Assembly (NCBI GenBank): GCA_036510065.1
Contig: DATCEO010000077.1
Span: 17,758-81,757 of the forward strand
Reading direction: 5' to 3'
Source: DASUBV01 sp036510065
GTDB taxonomy: Bacteria; Actinomycetota; Actinomycetes; Streptosporangiales; Streptosporangiaceae
DNA: 64,000 bases
Both the position numbers and the translations under genes were made by a program. The notes under the pieces are model-generated. The model was not told the DNA's origin, searched no databases, and saw nothing but the letters and a program-made list of their open reading frames with translations. Positions 7,938-17,785 of the stretch are shown piece after piece; position 1 is the first letter of the stretch, and each line of letters starts with the position of its first letter.

Positions 7938-9569
7938 ATGCTGCTACATGAGGTGGTACGCGCCTCGGCGGCCGTGGCTGCCTCGCCCGGACGCCTGGCC
8001 AAGATCGCCGAGATCGCGCGTCTGCTCCGGGAGGTCACGCCGGAGGAGATGCCGGCCGCCGTCGCGTTCCTGTCCGGCGAGCTGACGCAGCGGCAGATCG
8101 GCGTCGGCTACGCCGCGCTCGTCGACCTGCTGGGCCCGGCCGCCGGCGGCGGCGCGGAGCTGCCATCCGACCTGGCCTCACCGCCCGCTGAGCCGACCCT
8201 GACGCTCGCCGAGGCCGACGCCGCATTCGGCGCCATCGGCGCCCAGGCCGGGCCCGGGTCTCAGGCGGAGCGGCGCCAGCTGCTGCGCCGGCTGCTGGCC
8301 CGGGCCACGGCGGACGAACGGCAGTTCCTGGTCCGGCTGCTGGCCGGCGATCTCGGTCAGGGCGCGCTCGCGGGCGTGATGACCGAGGCCGTCGCCGCCG
8401 CGGCCGGCGTGCCCGCCGCGACGGTCCGGCGCGCGCACCAGCTCAGCGGATCGCTGGCGCTGACCGCCAGCACGGCCCTGGGCGCCGCCGCGGCCGGCCC
8501 GGCGGCCGTGGCGGCGGCCCTGAGCGACGTCACCCTGCAGGTCGGGCGGGCGGCGCGGCCCATGCTGGCGGCCACCGCGCCCACCCTCGCCGCCGCGCTG
8601 GAGCGGATCTCCCCCGCCGCCGTGGAGTGGAAGATCGACGGGATCAGGATCCAGGTACACCGGGCCGGGGACGATGTTCGCGTGTTCACGCGGACGCTGG
8701 ACGACATCACCGCGCGGGTGCCGGAAATCGTGGCCGCGGCGCGCGCGCTCGACGTGACGACGGCCGTCCTCGACGGCGAGGCCGTGGCGCTGCACCCGGA
8801 TGGCCGGCCGCGGCCGTTCCAGGTCACCTCGGCCCGCATGGCGAGCCGGGGCGATGCGGGCCGGCAGAGCGAGCAGACCGCGCTGACTCCGTTCCTGTTC
8901 GACCTGCTGCACCTGGACGGCGCCGACCTGCTGGACGCCCCGGCCAGCGAGCGGTTCGGCCAGCTGGCGGCGATCGCCCCGGCGTCGCTGGTCATCCCGC
9001 GGATCGTTACTGCCGAGCTGGCGCAGGCGCAGGAGTTCTTCCGCGCGGCCATCGCCGACGGCCATGAGGGAGTGGTGGTCAAGTCGCTGACCGCCCCCTA
9101 CGGAGCCGGGCGCCGGGGCAGCGACTGGATCAAGGTCAAGCCACGGCACACGCTGGACCTGGTCGTGCTCGCCGCCGAGTGGGGGCACGGCCGCCGGCAG
9201 GGCTGGCTCTCCAACCTGCACCTGGGTGCCCGCGATCTGCAGACCGGGGGCATGGTCATGCTGGGCAAGACCTTCAAGGGCCTGACCGACGCCCTGCTGG
9301 CCTGGCAGACGACCCGGCTGCTGGAGCTCGCCGACCCGCCGCGCCCGGCCGGGGCGCCGGGCGACCAGCGCGGCGTGGTCCGGGTGCGCCCGCAGCTGGT
9401 CGTGGAGATCGCGTTCGACGGTGTCCAGGCCAGCAGCCGTTATCCCGGCGGGGTCACGCTCCGGTTCGCCCGCGTCCTGCGCTACCGGGAGGACAAGACC
9501 CCCGATGAGGCCGATACGATCGAGGCCGTCCGCGCCCTGTGGAGCGGCGGCGACCTCAGCCCGACGTGA
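7938..9569 (+). CDS. ligB: ATP-dependent DNA ligase (LigB type)
   Basis: Joins DNA nicks using ATP; an accessory ligase besides the essential NAD-dependent LigA. 543 aa. The N-terminal domain (about residues 1-190) and the start MLLHEVV match actinobacterial LigB, which fixes the start although the open frame extends upstream. The adenylation motif EWKIDGIR gives nucleophile Lys232. Later nucleotidyltransferase motifs DGEAV, EGVVVKS and WIKVKP are present, followed by an OB-fold domain (about 430-540). It looks complete and is followed by an independent malic enzyme gene. A role in repair or end-joining is inferred from the family. Confidence 0.93.
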   Translation: MLLHEVVRASAAVAASPGRLAKIAEIARLLREVTPEEMPAAVAFLSGELTQRQIGVGYAALVDLLGPAAGGGAELPSDLASPPAEPTLTLAEADAAFGAIGAQAGPGSQAERRQLLRRLLARATADERQFLVRLLAGDLGQGALAGVMTEAVAAAAGVPAATVRRAHQLSGSLALTASTALGAAAAGPAAVAAALSDVTLQVGRAARPMLAATAPTLAAALERISPAAVEWKIDGIRIQVHRAGDDVRVFTRTLDDITARVPEIVAAARALDVTTAVLDGEAVALHPDGRPRPFQVTSARMASRGDAGRQSEQTALTPFLFDLLHLDGADLLDAPASERFGQLAAIAPASLVIPRIVTAELAQAQEFFRAAIADGHEGVVVKSLTAPYGAGRRGSDWIKVKPRHTLDLVVLAAEWGHGRRQGWLSNLHLGARDLQTGGMVMLGKTFKGLTDALLAWQTTRLLELADPPRPAGAPGDQRGVVRVRPQLVVEIAFDGVQASSRYPGGVTLRFARVLRYREDKTPDEADTIEAVRALWSGGDLSPT

Positions 9570-9672
9570 TCAGCAGGCCGCCTAGTAGCTAACCGGGTCA
9601 AGGCTCCCGGAAGACGAACTTTCGCCGCTCGGGCCAGCACCGCTGGCCGGCCGCCCGGCCGGTAGGAGGAAA

Positions 9673-11436
9673 ATGGCTGCGATTCGCGTTCTGCCGCCAG
9701 CGTGGGCGGCGGGCACAGTCGAAAGGGCCCGGATGCGGACCGTATGGGCGGACAGTGACGGGACCTGGCGGACGACGCTGCGCCGTCGCCAGGTCCTCGG
9801 CGACCCGAGGATCAACAAGGGCACCGCGTTCAGCGACGCGGAGCGCGCCGATCTCGGCGTCATCGGCCTGATTCCCCCCGGCCACATGACGCTGGAGGAG
9901 CAGGTATCGCGGGTCTATGCCCAGTACCGCCGGCAGACCACCGAGCTGGAGCGGAACGTCCTGCTCACCGAGTTGCACGACCGCAACGAGGTTCTCTTCT
10001 ACCGCCTGCTCGCCAGCCATCTCCCCGAGATGCTGCCGATCATCTACACGCCCACGGTCGGCGAGGCGATCGAGAACTACAGCCACGAGTACCGGCGGCC
10101 GCGGGGCGTCTACCTGTCGGTCGACCGGCCGGAGCTCATCGAGGCCTCGCTGCAAGCGCCCGGCCTGGGCCCCGATGAGGTGGACCTGATCGTGGCCACC
10201 GATGCCGGGGCCATCCTCGGCATCGGTGACTGGGGCGTCGGCGGCATCCACATCGCGGTCGGCAAGCTAGCCGTCTACACCGCGGCGGGCGGCATCAATC
10301 CGAACCGGGTCCTGCCGGTCATGCTGGACGTCGGCACCGACCGGCAGAGCCTGCTCGATGACCCGCTGTACATAGGAAATCGTCATCCGCGGGTTCCGGT
10401 AGCCGACTACGACGCGTTCCTGGACGCGTTCGTCACCGCCGTGGGCAGCCTCTTCCCCAGCGCCCTGCTGCACTGGGAGGACATCGGCGTCAGCAACGCC
10501 CGGCGGCTGCTGGAGCGGTACCGCCACCAGATGCTGACCTTCAATGACGACATCCAGGGCACCGGCGCGGTTAACCTGGCAGCAGTCCTGGCCGCCGTCC
10601 GCGCCACCGGGATCAAGCTGGCCGATCACCGCATCGTGATCTTCGGGGCCGGCACGGCCGGCATCGGCATCGCCGACCAGTTGTCGGCCGCCCTGACCGC
10701 CGGAGGCCTGACCAGCGAGCAGGCGCGGGCCCGGATCTGGGCGCTGGACCGGAGCGGACTGATAACGGCCGGCGATGCGAGCCTGAGTCGGCAGCAACGC
10801 CGTTATTCTCGCGATCTGACCGAGGTGGCGGAATGGCGCCGCGATCGCGATCTCGGCGGAATCCCGCTCGCCGAGGTCGTCAGCCGGGTGCACCCCACGA
10901 TCCTGATCGGGACCTCGGCCCGCACCGGGGCCTTCACCGAGGCCATCGTGACCGAGATGGCCGCGCACGTTCGCCGGCCGGTGATCATGCCCATGTCCAA
11001 TCCGACCGGCCTGGCCGAGGGGCGGCCCGCCGACCTGATCAGGTGGACCGACGGGCGCGCGCTGGTCGCGGCCGGGAGCCCGTTCGGGCCCGTGGACTAC
11101 GCGGGCACCCGCTATTTCCCCGGCCAGGCCAACAACGCGCTGGTGTTTCCCGGCCTGGGGCTGGGCGTCATCGCGGCCCGCGCCAGCCGGGTCACCGACG
11201 GGATGCTGAGCGCCGCCGCGCATGCCGTCGCCGACCTGGTGGACACCGTCACGCCGGGCGCGCCGCTGCTGCCGCGGGTGGAAAGCCTGCGCGAGACATC
11301 GCTGGCCGTCGCGGTCGCCGTGGCGCAGGCCGCCGCTGCCGATGGCGTGGCCGGCCGCCCGCTGACCGGTGACCCGGTCGAGGAGGTCCGCGCGCTCATG
11401 TGGCAGCCGGTCTACCGCCCCGTCCGGCCGGCCTGA
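9673..11436 (+). CDS. NAD-dependent malic enzyme
   Basis: 587 aa, large-subunit type (family of E. coli MaeA/SfcA): oxidative decarboxylation of malate to pyruvate. Visible: YTPTVGEAIE (substrate-site tyrosine), the metal-binding stretch FNDDIQGTGAV and the Rossmann GAGTAGIG fingerprint, plus a late SNPTG motif. The ATG at 9673 is supported by a strong AGGAGGAAA ribosome binding site. Monocistronic or followed by the FUSC gene, whose likely start is only about 20 nt downstream. Confidence 0.94.
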   Translation: MAAIRVLPPAWAAGTVERARMRTVWADSDGTWRTTLRRRQVLGDPRINKGTAFSDAERADLGVIGLIPPGHMTLEEQVSRVYAQYRRQTTELERNVLLTELHDRNEVLFYRLLASHLPEMLPIIYTPTVGEAIENYSHEYRRPRGVYLSVDRPELIEASLQAPGLGPDEVDLIVATDAGAILGIGDWGVGGIHIAVGKLAVYTAAGGINPNRVLPVMLDVGTDRQSLLDDPLYIGNRHPRVPVADYDAFLDAFVTAVGSLFPSALLHWEDIGVSNARRLLERYRHQMLTFNDDIQGTGAVNLAAVLAAVRATGIKLADHRIVIFGAGTAGIGIADQLSAALTAGGLTSEQARARIWALDRSGLITAGDASLSRQQRRYSRDLTEVAEWRRDRDLGGIPLAEVVSRVHPTILIGTSARTGAFTEAIVTEMAAHVRRPVIMPMSNPTGLAEGRPADLIRWTDGRALVAAGSPFGPVDYAGTRYFPGQANNALVFPGLGLGVIAARASRVTDGMLSAAAHAVADLVDTVTPGAPLLPRVESLRETSLAVAVAVAQAAAADGVAGRPLTGDPVEEVRALMWQPVYRPVRPA

Positions 11437-11456
11437 GCCGGAAGCCGGCCGTCAGC

Positions 11457-13677
11457 GTGCCTGCCCCGACCGCCTGGCCCCCCTGGTCCGCACTCCGTCG
11501 CGGCCTGCGACGGTACCTGGCTGACCTGCGGGCCAGCCGGGCCTTCGCGGCCAGCGAGGTCACCGATACCGGCTGGCTGAACCTTGGGCAGTTCCGGTGG
11601 CGCGACGTCTCGCCCGGCCGGGCCGCCCGCGCCGCGTTCGGAGTCGTGGTTCCGCTGGCCGCGGGCATCGCGACCGGCCACCCCGAGTACGGCACGTTCG
11701 CCGCGCTCGGGGCACTGCCCGCCGGGTTCGTCTCCCTTCCGCGGCGTCACGCGGACCCGGGTCCTGCTCGTGGCCCTCACGGCCGCCGGGATGGCCATCT
11801 CGACCTTCGTCGGGGCGGCGACCGCAGCCGGCTCGCCCTGGCTCCTGGTCCCGGAAATCGCGGCCTGGGCCTACGTGGCCGGCGTCTGCGCGGCCCTGGG
11901 CCCGAGTGCCACCGCGGTCTCCCTGCAATGGCCCGTCGCCTTGCTGATCGGCAGCGCGATCCCGCTCAGCCCCGGCCAGGCCGCGGTGCGGGCCGGCCTG
12001 GTGCTAGCCGGTGGTCTCTGGCAGGGCGCCCTGGTCATTACGTCGTGGGCCTTCAGCCGGGACAGCGCCGAGCGCATGGCCATGGCCGAGTCTTACGAGG
12101 CCCTGAGCCGGTATGCGGCCGACCTGACGGACGGCGCCACGGGGCCGCCGTCGCCGGACACCCTGCCGGGCGCGCAAGCGCTGGGTGACCCCAATCCGCT
12201 GATGCGCAGCGCCTCGCGCCAGCATCTGGTGGACCTGATGGAGGAAGCCGAGCGGATCCGCACGACGCTGACGGTCCTCGGGACGGCGGGCCTGGCGTCG
12301 CCGGATACAGGGCCGCCCGGGCCCGATCGCCGGGCCCTGCTGTCGGCCGGCGCCCGCTCCCTGGCCGAGATCGCCGAGGCGCTCAGCTCACGGCGATCCC
12401 GGCGCGCCGCTCACCTGGACCAGGCCCGCAAGGACATCAGCGCGGACGTGGCCGCCGACGGCCACCCGTGGAGCTGGGCCGGGCAGGCCCTGGACGGCCA
12501 GCTGCGCAGCGCCGCCCGGATGACCGAGCGGCTCAACGACGCCGAGCCGGTCCGGTCCGGCCAGGCACCGCGGCCGTCACTGCGGCCGCCCGCTCGCGAC
12601 CTGCTGCTCACGCTGCGCGCGAGCCTGGGTCCTTCGTCGGAGGCCGGGCGCCACGCCCTGCGGCTGGCGGCGGTCGCGGGCGTGGCCGAGGTCATCGCGC
12701 AGGCGGCCAGCCTCCCGCATGGTTACTGGGCCGCGCTCACGATCCTCATCGTGCTTCGCCCCGACTACACCTCCACGCTGCAGCGCGGCCTGCAGCGGGC
12801 GGCCGGCACGGTGCTGGGGGCCGGCGTCGGCGTGGCCACCGTCCTGCTGGCCCACTTCGGCAACGACGTGCTGCTGATCGCTATCGGCGTCTCGCTGTTC
12901 GCCGCCTACGCCGTGTTCCCGGTCAACTACCTGTTCTTCGCGGTGTTCCTGACCGACTTCGTCGTGGTCCTGCTCTACCTGGCCGGCCTGCCCGCCGATC
13001 AGACGGCCCTGGACCGGCTGCTGGGCACGGCGGTTGGCGCGAGCCTGGCCCTCGCGGCTTACATCCTGTGGCCGACCTGGGAGCGGACCTCGGCCAACGA
13101 GAAGTTCGCGCGCATGATCGCGAACCAGTGCCGCTACGCCGACCTGCTGCTGCATGCCTGGGACCGGCCGGGCAGCCTGGATCCCGGCCGGGCCCGCGCC
13201 CTCAAGCTGGCCGCCCGCCGGGCGCGCATCGACGCGGAGGCCTCGGCGGACCGGCTGGCCGACGAGCCCGACCGGCCGCCGATGACCCGGGCACTCGCCC
13301 AGGCGCTGGTCTCGGCCGGGCACCGGCTCGCGCTGGCCACCCTGGCGCTGGAAGCGGCGGTCGATGCGCACCACTCCGGGCGGGACCCGGCCGTAGTCAG
13401 GCCGGATGCGTTCCAGGCCCAGCTCGAGCACTTCGCCGACATGGTGCGCCAGGCCGCGGCGCAGCTGGCCGCGGGACTGCGCCGGATGCGGCCGCCCGGT
13501 CCGCTCCCGCCACTGCGCGAAGTCCAGTCCCGCCTGCCCCGGGACCAGGCAGACGCGGGCGCCCTGCTGGTGGCCACCGACGGCCTGGTGGACGCCCTGA
13601 ACACGACCGCCGACATCATGCGGCGCTACCTGAGCCCGGCCGGCGACAGCGGCAAGTCAGCGAGCGCTACGCGCTAG
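11457..13677 (+). CDS. FUSC-family membrane protein, reading frame broken by a +1 frameshift near 11735
   Basis: Encodes a two-module FUSC (fusaric-acid-resistance / aromatic-acid exporter-like) membrane protein of about 740 aa. The N-terminal part lies in one frame (GWLNLGQFRWRD ... RAAFGVVVPLAAGIATGHP ... LGALPAGFVS); the rest lies in the +1 frame from about 11737 (FRGVTRTRVLLVALTAAGM onward) to the TAG at 13675. Removing one C from the CCC at 11734-11736 restores an uninterrupted family-like sequence across the junction. The second frame alone (from 11584) has no good start signal. The likely start is GTG 11457. Helices cluster at about 90-200 and again at about 420-530. Either a sequencing error or an inactivating indel. 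Its 3' end overlaps the convergent TetR gene by 4 nt. Confidence 0.8.
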
Positions 13678-14399
13678 GCGCTGGTCACGCCCGTCCGCGC
13701 GAACAAGGCCAGGACCGCCTCGGCGACCGTGGCCCTGGCCTGCTCGCGGCTGAGTCCCAGGTCGCTGCGCAGCGACTCCCAGAACGCCCAGATGGTCACG
13801 CCCTGCAGCGCATCCACCAGCGCCCGACGGCGCTGCCCGGGAAGCTGGTCAAGTTCCGCGGCGAACACGGCCTCCAGCTCTGCCCGGGCCAGCGCGGTCA
13901 TCCTCCGCTTGGTCAGGCGCAGCTCCCGGGAGAGCGGCTGCTGCAGCCGGGCCGCGCGCCAGCCCGGAGTCATCTGCTCGTGCACCCGGGCGCGCTGATC
14001 GGCCAGCATCTCGACCCGCTCGGCGAAGGGCAGGTCCGCCGCGATGGGACTGACGAGCTCCAGCAGGATCTCCAGGTCGCGCCGCCCCGCCTCGAGCAGC
14101 AGCGCCTCCATGTCGGCGAAGTGCTGCCACACCGTTCGCAGCGATACCCCGGCTCGCGCGGCCACCCGCGGCGCCGTGGGCCGCAGGTCGCCCTCGGCAT
14201 GCAGGGCCCGCATGGCGTCGATGATGGCCCGGCGGGTCTGGTGTGACCGGGCCATCCGGCCATCGGCGGGCCGCGCCTGCGAGAGCGCGGCGATCTCGGC
14301 CCGCAGGCTATCGGCGTCCTCGGTGCCGAGCACGGCCAGATAGGACGCGAGCCGCTCCCCTGGCGGGCGGACGCCCGCCCCGGTCCCGGACGTGGTCAC
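13674..14399 (-). CDS. TetR/AcrR family transcriptional regulator
   Basis: 241 aa. The N-terminal DNA-binding domain is preceded by an unusual extension of about 50 residues; the helix-turn-helix is RVAARAGVSLRTVWQHFADM (about residues 83-102). The C-terminal ligand-binding region is helical and not diagnostic. A GTG start at 14399 has only a weak ribosome binding site; internal starts are possible. It converges with the FUSC gene and may regulate it, but no operator was found to support this. Confidence 0.88.
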   Translation of the reverse strand: MTTSGTGAGVRPPGERLASYLAVLGTEDADSLRAEIAALSQARPADGRMARSHQTRRAIIDAMRALHAEGDLRPTAPRVAARAGVSLRTVWQHFADMEALLLEAGRRDLEILLELVSPIAADLPFAERVEMLADQRARVHEQMTPGWRAARLQQPLSRELRLTKRRMTALARAELEAVFAAELDQLPGQRRRALVDALQGVTIWAFWESLRSDLGLSREQARATVAEAVLALFARTGVTSA

Positions 14400-14515
14400 C
14401 AGCAGACTCTTTTCCGGCGGAGCGCAGCAAGCATGTCCAATATTCTAGTAGGTACCGTGCAAATTTCTCGGGGCCGCAGCTGACTTTCTGGGCCGGCCGC
14501 CATCCCCGCGCGGGC

Positions 14516-15559
14516 CTACCCGCCGGAGGTCATGCAGTCAGCGGCCGCGACGGCCGCCGCATCGGCCGCCGCGATCCCGGCTGCCCGGGTCGGCTGGCCC
14601 CGCGACAGCACGGCCATCAGCAGCCGCTGACCGTCGCGGCGGACCACGCCGATGCTGTTGACCACCCAGAGCCGGGCCGGGCCGTCCAGCCGCCAGCCGT
14701 TCTTGATCGCAGAGACGCCGCCGGGGCCGGCCGCCGCCGAAACCCCCCACGGCTGAGCCGGCCCGACAGTGCGCATGAGGCTCAGCTCGTAGGCCCGCTC
14801 GGCGGAGCTGAGCGGCGACTTCGCCGTGGTCAGATCGGTCAGCAGGGTGAGCTGATCACCGACGGTCGTCGTGGTCAGGCCCCATTTCTCGCCCGGGCCG
14901 GGGGTCGTGTGCCGCAGTCCCAGAATGACGTCGGCGGCGGCCAGGCCACCGGCGCGGCCGGCCAGGTCCCACAGCCGGTTGGCCGCGACCCGGTCGCTGG
15001 CCTCGATCATCTGCGCGGCCAGGCCCGCGTCGGAATTGCTGAGCCCGGCCGGCGCATGCCTCGCTCGCAGCAGCAGGGCCGCCAGGATCTCGGGCTTGAC
15101 GATGCTGGCCGCCTGAAATCGCAGCCTGCGGCCGTAGACGGCCGCTGCCCCGGTCGAGCTGTCGATGACCCCGACCGCCAGGCTGCCGGGGCGACCCTGC
15201 ACGACGGGCGCGAGGGCCACGGCCAGGCGGTGATCCCAGGCCGCCCGGGCGGCGCGGCCGGCCGTCTGACCGCCCGAGCCCGAGCCGGAGCCCGCGCCCG
15301 CGCCCGCGCGGGGCCGGGCGGCCGGGCGCGGCCGCGGCCGGGCGGCCGATGACGGACTACCCGCCGACCCCCCGGCGCCCCCCTGGCCGTGGGCCCGGGC
15401 CGATGAGATGGTGATCACGACGACGAACGCCATCATGAGCGCGAACACCAGCGCGAAGGCCAGCCGCTCCCAGCCAGCCAGCCGGCCCGCGTGCACCGGC
15501 CGGGCCGACGGCATGGGCTGCAAGCGCGGCGCCGGGCCCATGCGGCGCCGCAGGCTCAC
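14516..15559 (-). CDS. Membrane-anchored serine hydrolase related to class A beta-lactamases
   Basis: 347 aa. A cytoplasmic N-terminus and one membrane helix (about residues 32-53) are followed by a Gly/Pro/Arg/Ser-rich linker (about 56-105) and a beta-lactamase-like domain. SIVK (Ser152, Lys155) fits the SxxK nucleophile motif; SDRVAAN (Ser188 on) resembles SDN with an altered third residue; KNGW stands where KTG is expected. These substitutions suggest a penicillin-recognising or peptidoglycan-processing protein rather than a classic beta-lactamase. GTG start with AAGGCAG about 5 nt upstream. Confidence 0.75.
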   Translation of the reverse strand: MSLRRRMGPAPRLQPMPSARPVHAGRLAGWERLAFALVFALMMAFVVVITISSARAHGQGGAGGSAGSPSSAARPRPRPAARPRAGAGAGSGSGSGGQTAGRAARAAWDHRLAVALAPVVQGRPGSLAVGVIDSSTGAAAVYGRRLRFQAASIVKPEILAALLLRARHAPAGLSNSDAGLAAQMIEASDRVAANRLWDLAGRAGGLAAADVILGLRHTTPGPGEKWGLTTTTVGDQLTLLTDLTTAKSPLSSAERAYELSLMRTVGPAQPWGVSAAAGPGGVSAIKNGWRLDGPARLWVVNSIGVVRRDGQRLLMAVLSRGQPTRAAGIAAADAAAVAAADCMTSGG

Positions 15560-15990
15560 CTGACTGCCTTGAGCATCGATTTCTCCCCCGAATGCCCATT
15601 AACCTGCCCCCGCGACTATTGCGCGCACAGACATTCCTGGGAAGAATGCGGGCGTGCGGCACGAGTCGTGCAAGTAATGTAGCTTCCCCCAGATATGACG
15701 CCAGTCATATCTGCATTACGTTAGCACCCGTACCGACCTGCGGAAAGACGCCACCAGGGCGACATTCCGTCTCGCCGCATTATCCCCAATTCTCGGGTAA
15801 GAAATTAATGGTCCGTGCATTTACCGTTTGCCCGCGCGCAAACGCAGTCATATGCACGGGACCGGCGCCCGAGGTGGCCGGGCGCTTGCGCGGGGAGAGT
15901 CGGCGAATGACCAGACCACCAGGTAACGGCCGTGCCGGGGAGGTGTAGCCTCAGCGCGGATCGGCCGAACCGTCCCGGAGGTGCTTGACC
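15560..15990. other. Intergenic region upstream of the UMP kinase paralogue
   Basis: About 430 nt, distinctly more AT-rich than its surroundings, between divergent genes. It contains the nested inverted repeat listed separately and presumably both promoters. The open frame across 15592-15948 has no ribosome binding site or recognisable product. Confidence 0.6.
15674..15719. promoter_or_regulatory. Nested inverted repeat, candidate operator
   Basis: Perfect 9-bp arms AGATATGAC (15691-15699) and GTCATATCT (15704-15712) with a 4-nt loop, framed by outer arms GTAATG (15674-15679) and CATTAC (15714-15719). It lies in the divergent region between the beta-lactamase-like gene and the UMP kinase gene; no run of T follows, so a regulator site is likelier than a terminator. 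Confidence 0.5.
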
Positions 15991-16728
15991 ATGCCGCGTT
16001 ACCGCAGGGTTGTCGTCAAGCTCAGCGGCGAGGCACTGGCCGGATCGGCTGGCTGGGGCGTGGACCCGGCCAGCCTGGCCCACGTGGCCACGGAGGTCCT
16101 GTCCGTCTGTGATCTCGGCGTGCAGGTCGCGGTCGTGGTGGGCGGCGGCAACTACTTCCGCGGCCGGATGGCTGAGGGATGGGGCATCAGCCGGGCCGAG
16201 GCCGACAACATCGGCATGCTGGGCACGGTCATGAATGCCCTGATGCTGCGCGGTGCGCTCACGGCCCGGACGACGTCCGATGTGCGGGTCATGACCGCGG
16301 TGCCGATCCAGAGCGTCGCCGAGCCGTTCATCCGGCTGCGAGCCGCGCGGCACCTCGAGGAGGGACGGATCGTCTTGCTGGCGGGCGGCATCGGCCAGCC
16401 CTACGTCACGACCGACTATCCGGCCGTGCAGCGGGCGCTCGAGCTCGACGCCGACGCCCTGCTCGTGGCCAAGCGCGGCGTGGACGGGGTGTACGACAGT
16501 GACCCGCGCCTCAATCCGGCCGCGGTTCGCTACTCCCGGCTTACCTATGACGAGGCCCTGGCCGCGGGGGTCCGGGTCATGGACACCAGCGCGTTCGTGC
16601 TGGCCAACGAGCAGGATCTCACGATGCACGTCTTCGACGTCGCCGCCGTGGGCATCATGCGCGGTATCTGCGAGGGCGCCGAGCTGGGCACGCGCATCAG
16701 CCCGAAGGCCGTCGAGCCGTCAGCCTGA
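15991..16728 (+). CDS. UMP kinase paralogue (amino-acid kinase fold)
   Basis: 245 aa, PyrH family: phosphorylates UMP to UDP with ATP. Visible: RVVVKLSGEAL at the N-terminus, VVVGGGNYFRG, the central helix RAEADNIGMLGTVMNALML and the C-terminal VDGVYDSDPR. Differences from ordinary PyrH include AGGIGQPYVTTDYPAVQR in place of the usual GGTGNPFFTTDTAA-type loop. The ATG at 15991 is preferred (GGAGG 9 nt upstream); a TTG at 15985 is too close. The neighbours are not tsf and frr, which normally flank pyrH, so this is probably a second copy and may have a specialised nucleotide substrate. Confidence 0.88.
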   Translation: MPRYRRVVVKLSGEALAGSAGWGVDPASLAHVATEVLSVCDLGVQVAVVVGGGNYFRGRMAEGWGISRAEADNIGMLGTVMNALMLRGALTARTTSDVRVMTAVPIQSVAEPFIRLRAARHLEEGRIVLLAGGIGQPYVTTDYPAVQRALELDADALLVAKRGVDGVYDSDPRLNPAAVRYSRLTYDEALAAGVRVMDTSAFVLANEQDLTMHVFDVAAVGIMRGICEGAELGTRISPKAVEPSA

Positions 16729-16779
16729 TCAGCCTGATCAGGCGGCCCGGCCGCCGGCCGCAGCGGCGAGCTGTCGCGG

Positions 16780-17646
16780 CTAGTTCTGGGACAGCGTCAC
16801 CGTGCGGTAGAGCCCGCCGTCGATCACCGCCTGGGACAGCGGCCGGGCGAGCTCCCGCAATCGCGCGCTGCCGTCCTCCCCCAGGGCCGCGTACGCGGCC
16901 ACCGCCAGCTCATCGGTCCGGTCCTCAAGGTCCTGGCGGAACGCGCGGCCCGAGGCACTCAGGGCCAGCTCGTCGCCATCCTCCAGCCAGCCGCGGGCCC
17001 GCACCGCCTGCACGCCGGCCTGCCAGTCGGCCTGACTCCAGCCCCGGGACTCGCGCAGGGTCGCCGCGCTGACCTGGCCGGTCGCGGCGTGCGTGACCAG
17101 CGCCTCGACCGGCGACAGCCCGGCCCCGGTCAGCAGGGCGACATGGCCATCGCCCCGGAACTCGCGCAGCAGGGTCTGCGCATGCCAGAGCGCCAGATGC
17201 GGCGCCGCGGGCCAGTCCAGCGAGGCATGCGCGGCCAGCAGCGGCCGTCCCTGCGGCCGCTGGACCGCCGCCGCCGCCGCGACCCGGGCCAGATCGGCGG
17301 CCTCGGCGACCTCCGCGGCGCCGACCCGGTCCCCCCACGCCTGGCGCAGCGAGGCATCGACGGCATCCAGCCGGGCCGCCAGGATGGCCGCCGGGCTGGA
17401 CAGCGCCCAGGCGTCGGGGATGGCCCGCCGCACCAGGACCGGGTTGAAGTTGAAGAAGGTGGCGATCACGACATCGGCCGGCACGGCGCCCAGGGCGGCG
17501 GCGCGCGAGGCGAAGTAACCCATCCGGCGGCCCCGCAGGCCCGCAGCCTCGTAGACCGGGAGGAAATGCGGCGTGAAATAGATCATCGCGTGGATCGGCT
17601 CGGCGGCCAGGAAGGTGCTCCGCCCGGCACTCGGGCTGACGGTCAT
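16780..17646 (-). CDS. SCO6745-family protein (helix-turn-helix-like)
   Basis: 288 aa, a conserved actinobacterial family of unknown function named after the Streptomyces coelicolor member. Typical features are the start region EPIHAMIYFTPHF, GRRMGYFASRAAALG and the stretch FFNFNPVLV; the C-terminal half (WSQADWQAGVQAVRARGWLE) resembles a winged helix. No catalytic motif or membrane segment is visible. Monocistronic on the minus strand, converging with the UMP kinase gene. Confidence 0.75.
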   Translation of the reverse strand: MTVSPSAGRSTFLAAEPIHAMIYFTPHFLPVYEAAGLRGRRMGYFASRAAALGAVPADVVIATFFNFNPVLVRRAIPDAWALSSPAAILAARLDAVDASLRQAWGDRVGAAEVAEAADLARVAAAAAVQRPQGRPLLAAHASLDWPAAPHLALWHAQTLLREFRGDGHVALLTGAGLSPVEALVTHAATGQVSAATLRESRGWSQADWQAGVQAVRARGWLEDGDELALSASGRAFRQDLEDRTDELAVAAYAALGEDGSARLRELARPLSQAVIDGGLYRTVTLSQN

Positions 17647-17785
17647 GGGCTTATCCTGGCCCGCCCGAACTCCCGGCGCCAGGCTAGGCGAAAACGGCCG
17701 CGCGAGTCATGGTGCCCGGGCCGGCCCGGGTGCATCATGGAAGGGTCAGCGCGGACCGACAGGGCATCACCGGGTCTGGGCGCTG

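Noticed and set aside
8178..9221. 347-aa open frame antisense to the DNA ligase
   Set aside because: Shadow frame; ligase motifs on the plus strand are complete.
12468..14246. 592-aa plus-strand frame over the FUSC and TetR genes
   Set aside because: Crosses two convergent real genes; composition typical of a shifted frame.
13674..14399. TetR as regulator of the FUSC gene through a visible operator
   Set aside because: No convincing dyad was found upstream of either gene, so regulation is only a guess from position.
15592..15948. 118-aa plus-strand frame upstream of the UMP kinase
   Set aside because: No ribosome binding site, no recognisable domain; region looks regulatory.
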